This document shows, in pieces, positions 18,359 through 27,506 of a stretch of DNA of 64,000 bases (the stretch's first letter is position 1; each line of letters opens with the position of its first letter). A program made the translations under genes and the position numbers. The notes beneath the pieces were generated by a model. It searched no databases. It worked only from the letters and a program-made list of their open reading frames with translations, and was not told the DNA's origin. Source of the stretch: Paraburkholderia sp. BL9I2N2 (GTDB lineage Bacteria; Pseudomonadota; Gammaproteobacteria; Burkholderiales; Burkholderiaceae); the NCBI RefSeq assembly GCF_004339745.1, contig NZ_SMGP01000004.1, forward strand, positions 186,001-250,000, given 5' to 3'.

Positions 18359-18501
18359 GTCGTTCCGCCTACGCGTTTCACATGCCGGAGGCGGGCGCGA
18401 GTTTCGTTTGAATGATTGAAGCGGGTTAGCTGTTGCGCGCCGCCTCGGGCATGCGTACCGCCTTGCCTCGTCACCGGGAGGGCGCAACACGCGTGACACG
18501 G

Positions 18502-18530
18502 TTGACGTCCATCACGCCCACAGATGTTAT
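18502..18530 (+). promoter_or_regulatory. Possible sigma-70 promoter
   Basis: TTGACG and TGTTAT are separated by 17 bases, a fair match to a vegetative promoter on the plus strand. It lies in the 520-base stretch between the DyP start (18358) and the LysR fragment (18879). It points at the fragment rather than at an intact gene. I see nothing else definite in that stretch. Confidence 0.35.
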
Positions 18531-18878
18531 ACCGAGCGGGTACTTTGTGGAAACTGCGCGCCGTCTTCGGCATGCGATAAATTCTACGTTGATCCGGCGC
18601 CAGCACCCGCTGCTCCCTTCGATACTTCATATCGGGTCGAGCGGCTTTTCATTCCACTGTCACATCGCTAATATCCGCCGGTAGGAAGGCAATCCATCGA
18701 GCCTGTCTATCGGATTGGCAAAAGGACGGGGGTAATTCGTTCGCATTGCAAATAGATATGGATGCAATGAGCGGCCACCGAGCGACGTCGGATACGGGTC
18801 GATTGCATGCTACGGATTTGAGCGACAGCATGAGCGAGTCCAAACCGAAGAGAAAACCCGACGCATACCAGCGGCCTC

Positions 18879-19500
18879 GCACGGTTCGCATCGCGGCGCC
18901 TCACTGCTTCGGCGAGACGGTCGTGCCGAAGGCATTGGCGCTTGTGTGTGCAACCTATCCGCAACTGGATCTGGAACTCGTGCTGAACGACAGGATCGCA
19001 GATCCTGGGTCGGAAGACGCGGAGATTTCCTTTCGTCTCGGGCAACTCGGAGAAGGGACGTTCATTGCCCGCCAACTCGGGCAGGTCGGGCGTGTGCTCG
19101 TTGCAGCGCCGGCCTATCTGAGCCAGCATGGTCCGATCACCGAGCCCTCCGATCTGGCAAAGCATCCGTTCATTCGCGTGCAGGGCATGTTTGGCACGGA
19201 CCAGTTGCCGCTAAGGAGGAGGGCGAGTGCCGTGGAGAGTGCTCCGATCCATACCGCGGTGAAGAGCAGTCATTGGCGGCCCATGTATGAAATGATCGTC
19301 GCGGGTGCGGGCATTGGCGTGCTGGAAGAGCCAGCCTGCGTCGACGCGCGCGCGGCCGGCCGGCTCGTTCGTCTGTTGCCGGATTTCGACCTACCGCCTT
19401 TCGAACTGCATCTGTTGACTCAAACACAACGCAATGTGCCGACGCCGGTACGGCTAATCGTGGCGCTGCTGCTGAAGTACGTGCCGGTACTTCTCCGGGG
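18879..19500 (+). pseudogene. Truncated LysR effector-domain duplicate
   Basis: This stretch is a diverged copy of bases 15722-16330 in the LysR gene. The products share long identical blocks such as AAPHCFGETVVP and SHWRPMYEMIVAGAGIGVLE. The DNA-binding N-terminal 90 residues are missing; upstream in-frame sequence is unrelated and low-quality. The frame stays open and runs into the DUF1269 gene, but the absence of the helix-turn-helix means it cannot act as a normal regulator. It probably arose by local duplication with loss of the 5' part. Confidence 0.8.
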
Positions 19501-19621
19501 AGCGCGCACGGCAACCCACTCCCATTTCGACCGATGCCAGGAATCGGAAACAAAAAAGTGGCGCGCTTTTCGAAAGTCGCTATCTTTGACAGATAACGTT
19601 TGCGATCTGAGGAGCTATCAA

Positions 19622-20077
19622 ATGGCACAACAGTTGATCGTCGCGGTTTTCGACAGCGTTGACGTAGCCGAAAGAGCGGGGCGGGATTTCAGGAACTTCG
19701 AGGAAAAAGACCTCGGTTTCAAGATCGAGAGCGGCGTGTTGGTACAAAAAGACGCCATAGGTCAACTGAACGTGCTCGGCAAGTACACGCGGCCGTTTTG
19801 GGGGACCGTGATCGGCGCGCTGACTGGTGGCCTGATCGGCATGCTCGGTGGACCGGCCGGCGCGATAGTGGGCTTCACTGTCGGGGCGAGCGGCGGCCTC
19901 GCTGGGCATGCGATCAAGGAGACGCTCGATAATGAACTGGTCGCATCGATAGCGAGCAAGCTCACCGCCGGCAGCGTTGCGTTCATCCTCGAGGCGCAGG
20001 AAGCGTCACCGTTTGAAGTCGACAATATCGTGCTCGGCTATGGCGGAAGTGTTTTCCGCAAATCGCTCGGCCGATAA
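19622..20077 (+). CDS. DUF1269 glycine-zipper membrane protein
   Basis: About 151 residues. The N-terminal soluble part starts MAQQLIVAVFDSVDVAERAG. The centre is a Gly/Ala-rich hydrophobic hairpin (GTVIGALTGGLIGMLGGPAG), typical of DUF1269 and glycine-zipper proteins. The ATG at 19622 has its own GAGG ribosome site, so I treat it as a separate gene although the frame is open upstream through the LysR fragment. Family function is unknown; members are common in stress-related loci. Confidence 0.8.
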   Translation: MAQQLIVAVFDSVDVAERAGRDFRNFEEKDLGFKIESGVLVQKDAIGQLNVLGKYTRPFWGTVIGALTGGLIGMLGGPAGAIVGFTVGASGGLAGHAIKETLDNELVASIASKLTAGSVAFILEAQEASPFEVDNIVLGYGGSVFRKSLGR

Positions 20078-20180
20078 TGAACGTGGCGCGCCGGGATGCC
20101 TGCTTGTCACGCGAATGCCTGAAGCTGCCGGAGATGATTCGGTCTAACATGGTGACTTGCATCTTCAGGAGCAACGGATC

Positions 20181-20621
20181 ATGACCTCAGGTACCGACGA
20201 AGTGGCGGCTCGTGAAGCGGTTGAAGGCTTCTATCGAGCGTTCGAGCAAAAAAGCGTCGAGTTGTTGGCGAAGGTCGTCACCCCCGACTGGCAGTACATT
20301 CCGGAGCCCCGCGGCGCCACTCACGGACCCGGTCAAATGGTTCAGGTATTCCATGACATTGCGACCGCGCTTCCGGACATGAAAGTCGAAATACTCGACT
20401 TGCTGGTGCATGGAGACCGGATTGGTGTTCGCGCGGAGATCAGCGGCACGCAAACAGGAAAACTGCTCGGCATTGACGCGAGTTCCAAGCACGTGAAATT
20501 CGCGATTCATTCTTTCCATCAGATGCGTGGAAATCTGATCGAGAAAACCTGGCACCTCGAGGACTGGCTATCGCTGTTTCGACAGCTTGGACAGTTGCCG
20601 AAAATGCTCGAACGACCTTGA
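20181..20621 (+). CDS. SnoaL-like/NTF2-fold protein (ester cyclase family)
   Basis: About 146 residues. The pattern AREAVEGFYRAFEQKSVELL, then PDWQYIP and the C-terminal HSFHQMRGNLIEKTWHLEDW, matches SnoaL-like polyketide cyclases and ester cyclases with an NTF2 cone fold. These act on small hydrophobic molecules, but most bacterial members are uncharacterised. The start at 20181 follows AGGAGCAACGG; a longer frame adds 8 residues without a better ribosome site. Confidence 0.75.
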   Translation: MTSGTDEVAAREAVEGFYRAFEQKSVELLAKVVTPDWQYIPEPRGATHGPGQMVQVFHDIATALPDMKVEILDLLVHGDRIGVRAEISGTQTGKLLGIDASSKHVKFAIHSFHQMRGNLIEKTWHLEDWLSLFRQLGQLPKMLERP

Positions 20622-20647
20622 TGCAGGCACCGTGTATCGACAGCGTC

Positions 20648-20812
20648 TCAGTGCTGATAATGCATTGCCGCGGCGATCAGAAGACGAAACGGCAACGCGA
20701 GCAACACTGCCCCGGCGACGCCGAGCAGCCACAATCCAATGAACCATAAGAGGCGTTTGCTAAACGTCGTCTTGCGATCAGGGCTTGTCTGTGACACGCT
20801 GTCCCTCGTCAT
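20648..20812 (-). CDS. DUF2474-like single-helix protein, possible Cio small subunit
   Basis: A 54-residue frame on the minus strand. After a polar N-terminus (MTRDSVSQTSPDRKTTFS) comes one hydrophobic helix (KRLLWFIGLWLLGVAGAVLL), then PFRLLIAAAMHYQH. This resembles DUF2474, a small membrane protein usually encoded directly after the CioB gene and thought to be a CydX-like subunit. cioB at 12638-13645 has no such gene behind it, so this may supply it from 7 kb away. The ribosome site is weak. It converges with the SnoaL-like gene. Confidence 0.6.
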   Translation of the reverse strand: MTRDSVSQTSPDRKTTFSKRLLWFIGLWLLGVAGAVLLALPFRLLIAAAMHYQH

Positions 20813-20926
20813 CGGCTCGTCATACCCACTTCTCCATCATAGCCTGTTGTGGGCGACAGGAGCGCGGCAGGTGGTTCTGCGCGATGGCGAATCGGGGCCG
20901 AGAACGAACAAACGGGATTGAAAGTC

Positions 20927-21787
20927 ATGAACGACATGCGAGATGTGGCGCCAGACAGCACAGCGGCGCGCGTCGCCTTGTGGCGTGCGTTGCACGTCGA
21001 GGCCGACCCGCCGCCGCATGTACTGGAAGACGAAATCGGCCTCGAGCTGCTGGCTCCGGATGAGGACTGGCGTGCCCGCGGCGACATGGACCCGCAGTTC
21101 ACGCGGCCCTTTCGCGCCTCGATCGTGGCGCGGGCCCGCTTCATCGAAGACCTGGTCGTGGACCAGGCCGGGCGAGGGCTGAGTCAGTATGTCATTCTCG
21201 GTGCCGGCCTCGACAGCTTCGCACAGCGCAGGCCGGAGATCGCCTCGCGCCTCAAGGTGTTCGAGATCGACCAGCCAGGTCCTCAAGCGTGGAAGCGTCA
21301 GCGCCTGATCGAACTCGGCTTCGGCGTCCCGGACTGGTTGCGCTTCGTGCCGGTCGATTTCGAGGCGGGCCGGGACTGGCGGGACGAGTTGATGACTGCC
21401 GGCTTCGATGAAAGCAAGCCGGCAATCGTGGTCTCCACAGGTGTCAGTATGTATCTCACCAGGGACGCGAACGCGGCCGCGCTGCGCCAGGTTGCGACGC
21501 TCGCCTCAGGGTCGACGCTCGCCATGACGTTCCTGCTCCCGCTGGAACTGGCGGACCCCGAGGTACGTCCCGGGCTCGAGATGGCGGAGAAGGGCGCGCG
21601 AGCAAGCGGCACACCTTTTCTCAGCTTCTTCACTCCGCCGGAGATGCTGGCGCTGGCCCATGAAGCCGGCTTTAGAGAGGCACGGCACGTTTCGGCGGCC
21701 GATCTTACCCAGCGCTACTTCGCGGGCAGGACGGACGGTCTGCGTCCGCCGAACAATGCGGAGGAATTGCTTGTGGCAAGCACATAG
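20927..21787 (+). CDS. Class I SAM-dependent methyltransferase (leucine carboxyl methyltransferase-like)
   Basis: About 286 residues. The SAM-binding motif YVILGAGLDSFAQR, the acidic loop FEIDQPGPQAWKRQRL and the VVSTGVSMYLT segment are characteristic of the LCM/PPM1-like O-methyltransferase family. In bacteria these often methylate carboxyl or hydroxyl groups of secondary metabolites; the substrate here is unknown. I use the ATG at 20927 because the conserved region begins soon after and the extra upstream residues look non-coding. Confidence 0.82.
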   Translation: MNDMRDVAPDSTAARVALWRALHVEADPPPHVLEDEIGLELLAPDEDWRARGDMDPQFTRPFRASIVARARFIEDLVVDQAGRGLSQYVILGAGLDSFAQRRPEIASRLKVFEIDQPGPQAWKRQRLIELGFGVPDWLRFVPVDFEAGRDWRDELMTAGFDESKPAIVVSTGVSMYLTRDANAAALRQVATLASGSTLAMTFLLPLELADPEVRPGLEMAEKGARASGTPFLSFFTPPEMLALAHEAGFREARHVSAADLTQRYFAGRTDGLRPPNNAEELLVAST

Positions 21788-22121
21788 CTGCGCTCGCATT
21801 TCCGACGCGACACGAGTGCGCGGCTGACCACGCGTCCCCAAGTCGTATGCCAATCGAGATTGACGCGTGTATGACCAGACGCACTTTCGCGTCAAAAAAC
21901 ATGCCTATGGAAAATATCTATTCATTCAAAATCTCCCCTCGCGTAATTTTAAATCCTGCTGAATCCCACATATCGAGCACCGACGCGGCAGTTCCGCTTC
22001 CTGTCCTTCAGGATCGCCGGACCGACGCGGGAGGTGCCGTGACATTTATATTCGAGCGCGCGGGCCATCGTTAAAACCTAGCGCGACTGTGGTTCTTGAC
22101 CCACGCACTTTCAGGGAAACG

Positions 22122-23579
22122 ATGACCACCGGAACGCGCAAAAGCGGTTTTCCCGCGCTTGGAGCCCTCTCTTGGGGCTCACATCTGTGTCACTTCTACG
22201 AATCGCGGAGCGAATTGCTCAGCGTCACCGCGGACTTCCTCCATGCCGGACTCGCCAATCGCGAAGCGGGCGTGTGGGTCGCGCCCGCGTTGCTGGGACC
22301 CGACAAAGCCCGCTATATGCTCACGCGAACCGCGCCTGCACTCGCTGAATATATCGACGCGGGCCAATTGCAGATTCTCGACGGCGCACAGATCTACTCC
22401 TCGCCTAAAACGGGCTTCAACGGCGGCGCTACCGTGGGCTTGTGGTCGAAGGCGATCAACGACGCGCTGGGGCGAGGCTTCGAAGGACTGCGAGTGGCCG
22501 GCGACGCCGTCTGCAACGAAACCACCGATTGGGTCGCGTTGCTCGACTACGAAGCCTCGCTGAAGGAGAAGCTTGCCGCGCGGCCGATCATCGGTTTGTG
22601 CACGTACTGCGTGGAAAAGCTTCGCACTGCGCAGATGCGGGAAATCGAACGCCTGCACGATGCGAAGATCGAGCCGCCGCGTGTCGGGACCTCCGGGCAT
22701 TCGCGTGCGCAGACCATGCACCGTTCGGAGAACGTCTTCACGCTTGGCGAGCGTAGCGATGAAACGAAAGAAGCATCGATCGGCGCAACGATAGGCCACG
22801 AAATCCGCAACGCGATCACGCCGCTTGGCCTGCTCGCGCGTCTGTTGGACGCCCAGTACGGCCATGACGAACAGTTGACGCGGTACGCGCTTCTGCTCTC
22901 CCGGCAAGCAAGCCTGCTCGGGCAGTTGGCCCAGCAATTGATGGCGCCGGATGATGCGGAGTTCGCCGGTTCGCTTGAACCGGCGTCGGGCGCTTTGGCA
23001 TGCTCGTCGCGCGAGAGAACGGTCGCGCGTCCCGCGCCGGTCGACCTCGGTGATCTGCTCGCGCATTGTGTTCAGGTAGCAGAAGCGGGCGCACCGGATC
23101 ACGCGCCCATTCGACTGACCGCGAGCGATGCGCCGTTGCGAGTGCAAGGCGACTTCGGCAAGCTGACCCAGGTGTTCGTCAATCTGCTGGTCAACGCGCT
23201 CAAATATTCGGCGGCTGCGGATGCGATCAAGGTGACGGCGTCCCGCGCCGGGCGTTACTGTTATATCAGCGTGAGCGACGAAGGCATCGGCATCGCGCCG
23301 GGCGAGCTTGCGACCATCTTCAAGCCTTACGAGCGCGGACTTGCGGGCTGCGCATTGGGTGCCAAGGGTCATGGACTCGGGTTGGCGGTGGTTCGCGATA
23401 TCGTCGCGAGCCATGGCGGTACCGTCGAGGCGTTTTCCGGGGGACTCGGCCGTGGCTCGGAATTCGTGGTGCGCTTGCCGCTGGCAAGCATGGTCACGCC
23501 AGTCAATTCGATCGCGCCCGAAGCACAAGAGTGCAAAGCGGTTTGCGTTGCACCCGTGACGCAAGGCATTGCCGCATAG
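22122..23579 (+). CDS. MEDS-domain sensor histidine kinase
   Basis: About 485 residues. The N-terminal MEDS (DcmR-type sensory) domain spans about 20-190, starting GSHLCHFYESRSELLSVTAD. A His-kinase phosphoacceptor motif follows (GATIGHEIRNAITPLGLLAR). The C-terminal ATPase has N-box VNLLVNALKYS, G1 SDEGIGIAPGEL and G2 GHGLGLAVVRDI. No transmembrane helix, so it is cytoplasmic. No response regulator lies next to it, so it is an orphan kinase. The ribosome site is AGGGAAACG. The 334-base spacer upstream is locally AT-rich around 21890-21960 and probably contains its promoter. Confidence 0.88.
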   Translation: MTTGTRKSGFPALGALSWGSHLCHFYESRSELLSVTADFLHAGLANREAGVWVAPALLGPDKARYMLTRTAPALAEYIDAGQLQILDGAQIYSSPKTGFNGGATVGLWSKAINDALGRGFEGLRVAGDAVCNETTDWVALLDYEASLKEKLAARPIIGLCTYCVEKLRTAQMREIERLHDAKIEPPRVGTSGHSRAQTMHRSENVFTLGERSDETKEASIGATIGHEIRNAITPLGLLARLLDAQYGHDEQLTRYALLLSRQASLLGQLAQQLMAPDDAEFAGSLEPASGALACSSRERTVARPAPVDLGDLLAHCVQVAEAGAPDHAPIRLTASDAPLRVQGDFGKLTQVFVNLLVNALKYSAAADAIKVTASRAGRYCYISVSDEGIGIAPGELATIFKPYERGLAGCALGAKGHGLGLAVVRDIVASHGGTVEAFSGGLGRGSEFVVRLPLASMVTPVNSIAPEAQECKAVCVAPVTQGIAA

Positions 23580-23647
23580 CAATCACGCGCTATCTCAATG
23601 TCGAACGCCTGCCTGATCCGCACGCAATTGATGAACGCGTCGCGTCG

Positions 23648-25546
23648 TCAGGCCACACACGTGCGGTTGCGGCCGAGCCGCTTCGCCGAATACAGCGCCA
23701 TGTCCGCTGCAGCGACCACAGTGCTGCCATCGCCGCACTTGTCACTGCGCTGCGCGCAGACGCCGAGGCTGATCGTGACGACGCCCGAGACGCTCGGCGG
23801 ATGGGGAAGCCGTAGCTTTTCCACGTCCTCGCGAATTTGCTCCGCCACGGCGAGTGCCCGATCCGGTTCGGCGTGCGCCAGAATCAAGGCGAATTCCTCG
23901 CCGCCATAGCGCGCGACCAGGTCGGTGTACTTTGCTGAAGATGCCGCTATCGAGCGGGCGATGGTGCGCAGGCATTCATCGCCTGTCTGATGACCGAAGT
24001 GATCGTTGTAGCTCTTGTAGTTGTCGACGTCGATCATCACGACAGCCAGATAAGTCTCCGTATGCGAACCCTGCTGGCAGCGTTGCTTGAGTTCGCGATC
24101 GAAGTAGCGGCGATTGAATAGTCCCGTGAGACTGTCGCGGAACGCGAGGCCTTCCAGTTCGCGGCGCTCATCGGCGTGGCGCTGTTCGATGGCTTTTTGT
24201 TCCGTCACGTCGCGCGCCATCGCCGTGAGGCCGTTCAATGTGCCGGACAACGGATCGATCACCGGACGCACGTGAGTTTCTATCCAGCGCAAGCCGCCGT
24301 CGCGCGGGAAACGGCTGATCTGCGAGGCTTCGCCTCGGCCGGTCGCGACCTGCTCGATCATCGCCGCCAAGGTATTGCGGTCGGCGGCATCGACCAGATC
24401 CGCGTAATGCACGCCGATCAGCTGTTCAGGCGCGCGACCCCACGCCTCGAACGCACGCGGTGACACGTAGGTCAGCCTGCCGTCGAGTTGCATGCTCATC
24501 ACGACATCCGTGGCGTTTTCCGCCAGCGTGCGGAAGCGTTTTTCGCCGTCACGCAGGAGCCCGATCATGCGATTGCGCTGCATCTGGATCGCGCTGATCG
24601 GCAGCGCCACGCCGAGGGCGGCGACGAAAAACAGCTGCAAAGCGAAAACGCGATGCTGCATGCCCTCGAACGGATAAGCCCAGAGCGGCCCCGAACCGTG
24701 CGCGGTGAACCAGAGCGCGATCGCGAGACACAGGAGTAAGCCAAGCAGAACGCCCGCAATTTCGGCCTGAAACGCGAGCAGCACAATGGGCGGAAGTACC
24801 CAGTACAACAACGGTGCGCTGATCTGCAAACCGAATATGCAACTCGTCACGACGCCCACCAACGCCACTAGTGCGCAGGTCTTGAAGCGATTGCCGCTAC
24901 GTAGAACCCCGGCAAGCTCGCCGCTCCAGAACACCATCGCGACCGGCGTGATGATGATGAGGCTCAAACCATCCGAGATGAACCAGGGCGCCAGCGTGGG
25001 CAAAAGAAGATGGCCGATTTTGCCCTCGAGCAAAAGCGTGGCCCACATGCCTGACGCGACCGACGCAAGCAGCACGCCGCCGAAGAGGAATTTGAGGAGC
25101 GCTTTGGGCCGGATAAACTCGGCCACAGTCGTCACGCGTGGAGCAAACGCAAACGCGATCACGACCTGAAGCATATCCGCCGACGTGAACGAGACCGACG
25201 TGTGCAGGCTGCGTCCTATCAGCAGATTGGCGGTGAAGTCGCCTAGCGTGCCACCGCACAAGACCCAGCGCCGCTGTTCCCGCCGGGCGACGATCATCTG
25301 AGCGAGCAGCACGGCGTTGCTCAGCCACATCGGCGCAACCTGCCCGGTCATGGCCCGCAGGCCGCGGCTTGCAAGGAACGCCAGTGCGGTCACCACCAGC
25401 GCGGCGAGCAAGGCCATGCCCTTTTGCCAATACGTCGGCGAGGACAACGGTTCGACGATGAGCGCTTGAGGCAGTGATGTCCGCGCTTCGGACCCATCGG
25501 TTACGGCAATGTCGGGCGTCCGTGTCCCGGTTCGCGGGCGTGTCAT
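23648..25546 (-). CDS. MASE1-PAS-GGDEF diguanylate cyclase
   Basis: About 632 residues. The N-terminal half is a MASE1 membrane sensor with about eight to ten helices. A PAS domain follows (FRTLAENATDVVMSMQLDGRL), then a PAC segment (GTLNGLTAMARDVTEQKAIE) and a GGDEF domain. The active-site loop reads RYGGEEFALIL, so the cyclase motif is intact and c-di-GMP synthesis is expected. There is no EAL domain. I use ATG 25546, with GAGA 6 bases upstream, in preference to the ATG two codons earlier. Confidence 0.9.
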   Translation of the reverse strand: MTRPRTGTRTPDIAVTDGSEARTSLPQALIVEPLSSPTYWQKGMALLAALVVTALAFLASRGLRAMTGQVAPMWLSNAVLLAQMIVARREQRRWVLCGGTLGDFTANLLIGRSLHTSVSFTSADMLQVVIAFAFAPRVTTVAEFIRPKALLKFLFGGVLLASVASGMWATLLLEGKIGHLLLPTLAPWFISDGLSLIIITPVAMVFWSGELAGVLRSGNRFKTCALVALVGVVTSCIFGLQISAPLLYWVLPPIVLLAFQAEIAGVLLGLLLCLAIALWFTAHGSGPLWAYPFEGMQHRVFALQLFFVAALGVALPISAIQMQRNRMIGLLRDGEKRFRTLAENATDVVMSMQLDGRLTYVSPRAFEAWGRAPEQLIGVHYADLVDAADRNTLAAMIEQVATGRGEASQISRFPRDGGLRWIETHVRPVIDPLSGTLNGLTAMARDVTEQKAIEQRHADERRELEGLAFRDSLTGLFNRRYFDRELKQRCQQGSHTETYLAVVMIDVDNYKSYNDHFGHQTGDECLRTIARSIAASSAKYTDLVARYGGEEFALILAHAEPDRALAVAEQIREDVEKLRLPHPPSVSGVVTISLGVCAQRSDKCGDGSTVVAAADMALYSAKRLGRNRTCVA

Positions 25547-25701
25547 AACCATTCTCGTTGTGCAACGACTGTCGCGGACCGTCAACCGCGGGCAGCATAT
25601 CGAACTACCGCTATGTTAACGGCCGCCTGGAGGCCAATCTTGAGGCCGTTGCCTGTGGGAGGCAAGGCTCAGTTACACCAACCCGCCGCAAACGCCGACG
25701 A

Positions 25702-26415
25702 TCATTCAACCCGACGCCAACGACCGGACTCCGGGCACACGATGGCCGGTTCACCATTCACGCAGACCTGCTCTTCGTCCGCTTGCAACGGGGTCGAGGG
25801 GGCGATGTCGAAGACAACGTTAAGCGCGCGCGCAACGTGAACATCTTCGATCGGAAGCTCCCAAGTCAGGAATATTTGCGTGCAATCCTGATCCGGCGCG
25901 AAGTCGGCCGCACTAAAGCCGCTGCTGCCGCGCCGGATCACACCATGCGGCTGGCCGGTGTCGAATATCAACGCCGTTCCGCGAGTCAGAGGAATGCGAT
26001 GACCTGTACCGGGGAAATGCACGTCCAGCCCCTTGTCCTCGCTGAGGAATAGATTGCAAAAAGCCGCACCGCCGTATTGCGCGCCGTCATGGTGATACCT
26101 TGCGCCGCGGCACGCCATGAGGGCTATGTCACTGGCCGCAAGCACTGCGGGCAGGCCGAGCGCGCTCGTCCACTCGGATATTGCCCGCACGCAGCGTGGG
26201 TAGTCCGGCCAGCGCACCTGCGTTCGCGCCAACGGCATGACCTCGACGTCACCGGGTTCGAGGACCATGCGCGACGACGTCTCCCTGTCCCAATCCGCGA
26301 GCACTCGAGCCGGGGGCGCAGGCACGTCGAGCGTGCCTGACAGCACGATGTCACTCACGTTTCGACTGCGAATGGCGTCGCCACTCCAGAAATAGGAAGT
26401 CAGTACGTCTCGCAT
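25702..26415 (-). CDS. Hypothetical protein with a possible 2OG-Fe(II) oxygenase motif
   Basis: About 237 residues from ATG 26415; a GTG at 26481 would add 22 residues. I do not recognise the family. The segment RYHHDGAQYGGAAFCNLFLS contains an HxD-type pair. About 47 residues later comes DTGQPHGVIRR with a distal His and Arg, a spacing and strand pattern that could be a double-stranded beta-helix dioxygenase. This is inference from motifs only. I prefer the shorter start because the longer one overlaps a gene remnant at 26454. Confidence 0.6.
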   Translation of the reverse strand: MRDVLTSYFWSGDAIRSRNVSDIVLSGTLDVPAPPARVLADWDRETSSRMVLEPGDVEVMPLARTQVRWPDYPRCVRAISEWTSALGLPAVLAASDIALMACRGARYHHDGAQYGGAAFCNLFLSEDKGLDVHFPGTGHRIPLTRGTALIFDTGQPHGVIRRGSSGFSAADFAPDQDCTQIFLTWELPIEDVHVARALNVVFDIAPSTPLQADEEQVCVNGEPAIVCPESGRWRRVE

Positions 26416-26453
26416 CGATGCTGTGGATGAGGGCTCATCTGCAGCATTGTAAG

Positions 26454-26665
26454 TTACCGTCCCGCTTTGAGTTGTGTCCACAGCCTGTTTTGCGGGAGAA
26501 GGATTTCGGTCGGCAAAGGCAATGACGGAGTGAGTGATTGCATCTTCTCACCGCGAGGATAGACCGCTTCATTGTCGAGGATGGCCGGCTTCACATAAGC
26601 ACGCACGGCGGCATTAGCGTTCGGGTAACAAACAAGCCTGATTGGTGATCGCCGCGCCGACGCTG
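26454..26665 (-). pseudogene. C-terminal fragment of a putrescine-binding protein (PotF-like)
   Basis: The minus strand encodes PNANAAVRAYVKPAIL, then VYPRGEKM, then SLPLPTEI and NRLWTQLKAGR before a stop. This is the normal C-terminus of PotF-type polyamine-binding proteins. Just upstream, AAITNQ, which should be continuous with PNANAA, is in another frame, so there is a frameshift; no further upstream coding is recognisable. It is a decayed remnant. The surrounding 580 bases (26482-27065) hold nothing else I can support. Confidence 0.72.
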
Positions 26666-27065
26666 TCGCTGTCGATGGGCAGTGAGCGGCGCAACATGGC
26701 CAGGCAACTGGATGTGTCACCCGCCACTGCCAAGGTTCACCGGCGCAATCTCTACTGGAAACTGACTATTTCCTCCCCGGCAACACTCTTTCTGCTCATC
26801 ATGGGCGAAGAGTGAGAGGCAAGTTGAATCGGCCCGATTCGGCTCGGCAATCTCAGGAAGGCGAGCGACTTTGCGTCGGCCTGCTTCTTTGTATCGCAAT
26901 GTATCTGCGCCGTGGCAGGGTACATAACGTTTCACCAACGGGCATTGCCGACATAAGCCAGATACGTCCACGGGGTCTAATGGTTCCAAGCCAGCCGAAC
27001 TGGCCTTGCTAACCGAAAACGCAAACGGGCGTTTGCGTAGAAGACATTTTCTCGAGGTGAAAGTC

Positions 27066-27380
27066 ATGAAAGTTATTCAATCGCTTATCGTCGCTGCTGC
27101 TGTCGCTCTGCCTGCCCTGTCGTTCGCGCAATCGAATCAGCCGCTTACGCGGGCAGAGGTCCGCGCGGAACTCGCCCAGTTGGAGAAGGCCGGTTACAAC
27201 CCCGCGAGCGATGAAACCCAGTATCCCAGGAATATCCAGGCTGCCGAAGCTCGCGTGAGCGCACAAAACGGACTGTCGGCATCGTCATACGGCCCGGCGA
27301 CGGCTGGCACCTCGGCATCGGGCTCGCGTGCGTCGGACACTGACGTGATCGGTCTCGGCGCGATTTACGCCAAGCCATAA
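27066..27380 (+). CDS. DUF4148 secreted small protein
   Basis: A 104-residue protein. A clear Sec signal peptide (MKVIQSLIVAAAVALPALSF-A) precedes the DUF4148 core (LTRAEVRAELAQLEKAGYNP). These periplasmic proteins are abundant in Burkholderiales and have no known function. The start at 27066 is set by the signal peptide, with GAGGTGAAA as ribosome site. Confidence 0.88.
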   Translation: MKVIQSLIVAAAVALPALSFAQSNQPLTRAEVRAELAQLEKAGYNPASDETQYPRNIQAAEARVSAQNGLSASSYGPATAGTSASGSRASDTDVIGLGAIYAKP

Positions 27381-27506
27381 CGGAAGGTCAGCTTCGATGA
27401 CGCGGGTTCTTGCCAGCCACGCCTCGCGATGTTTTGACTCTGCATACGGTGCGTCCTGCGGGCGCACAGTCCAACTCAGCGCTGTCGTACATAAGGAGAA
27501 TTAGCC

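Noticed and set aside
18746..20077. A genuine LysR-effector/DUF1269 fusion protein
   Set aside because: The frame is open, but DUF1269 has its own ATG with a GAGG site and the joining residues are not conserved-looking; a fused product is unlikely.
26717..27067. 116-residue minus-strand frame in the spacer before the DUF4148 gene
   Set aside because: Composition is Cys/Arg/Pro-mixed with no motif and no ribosome site; it ends against the DUF4148 promoter.
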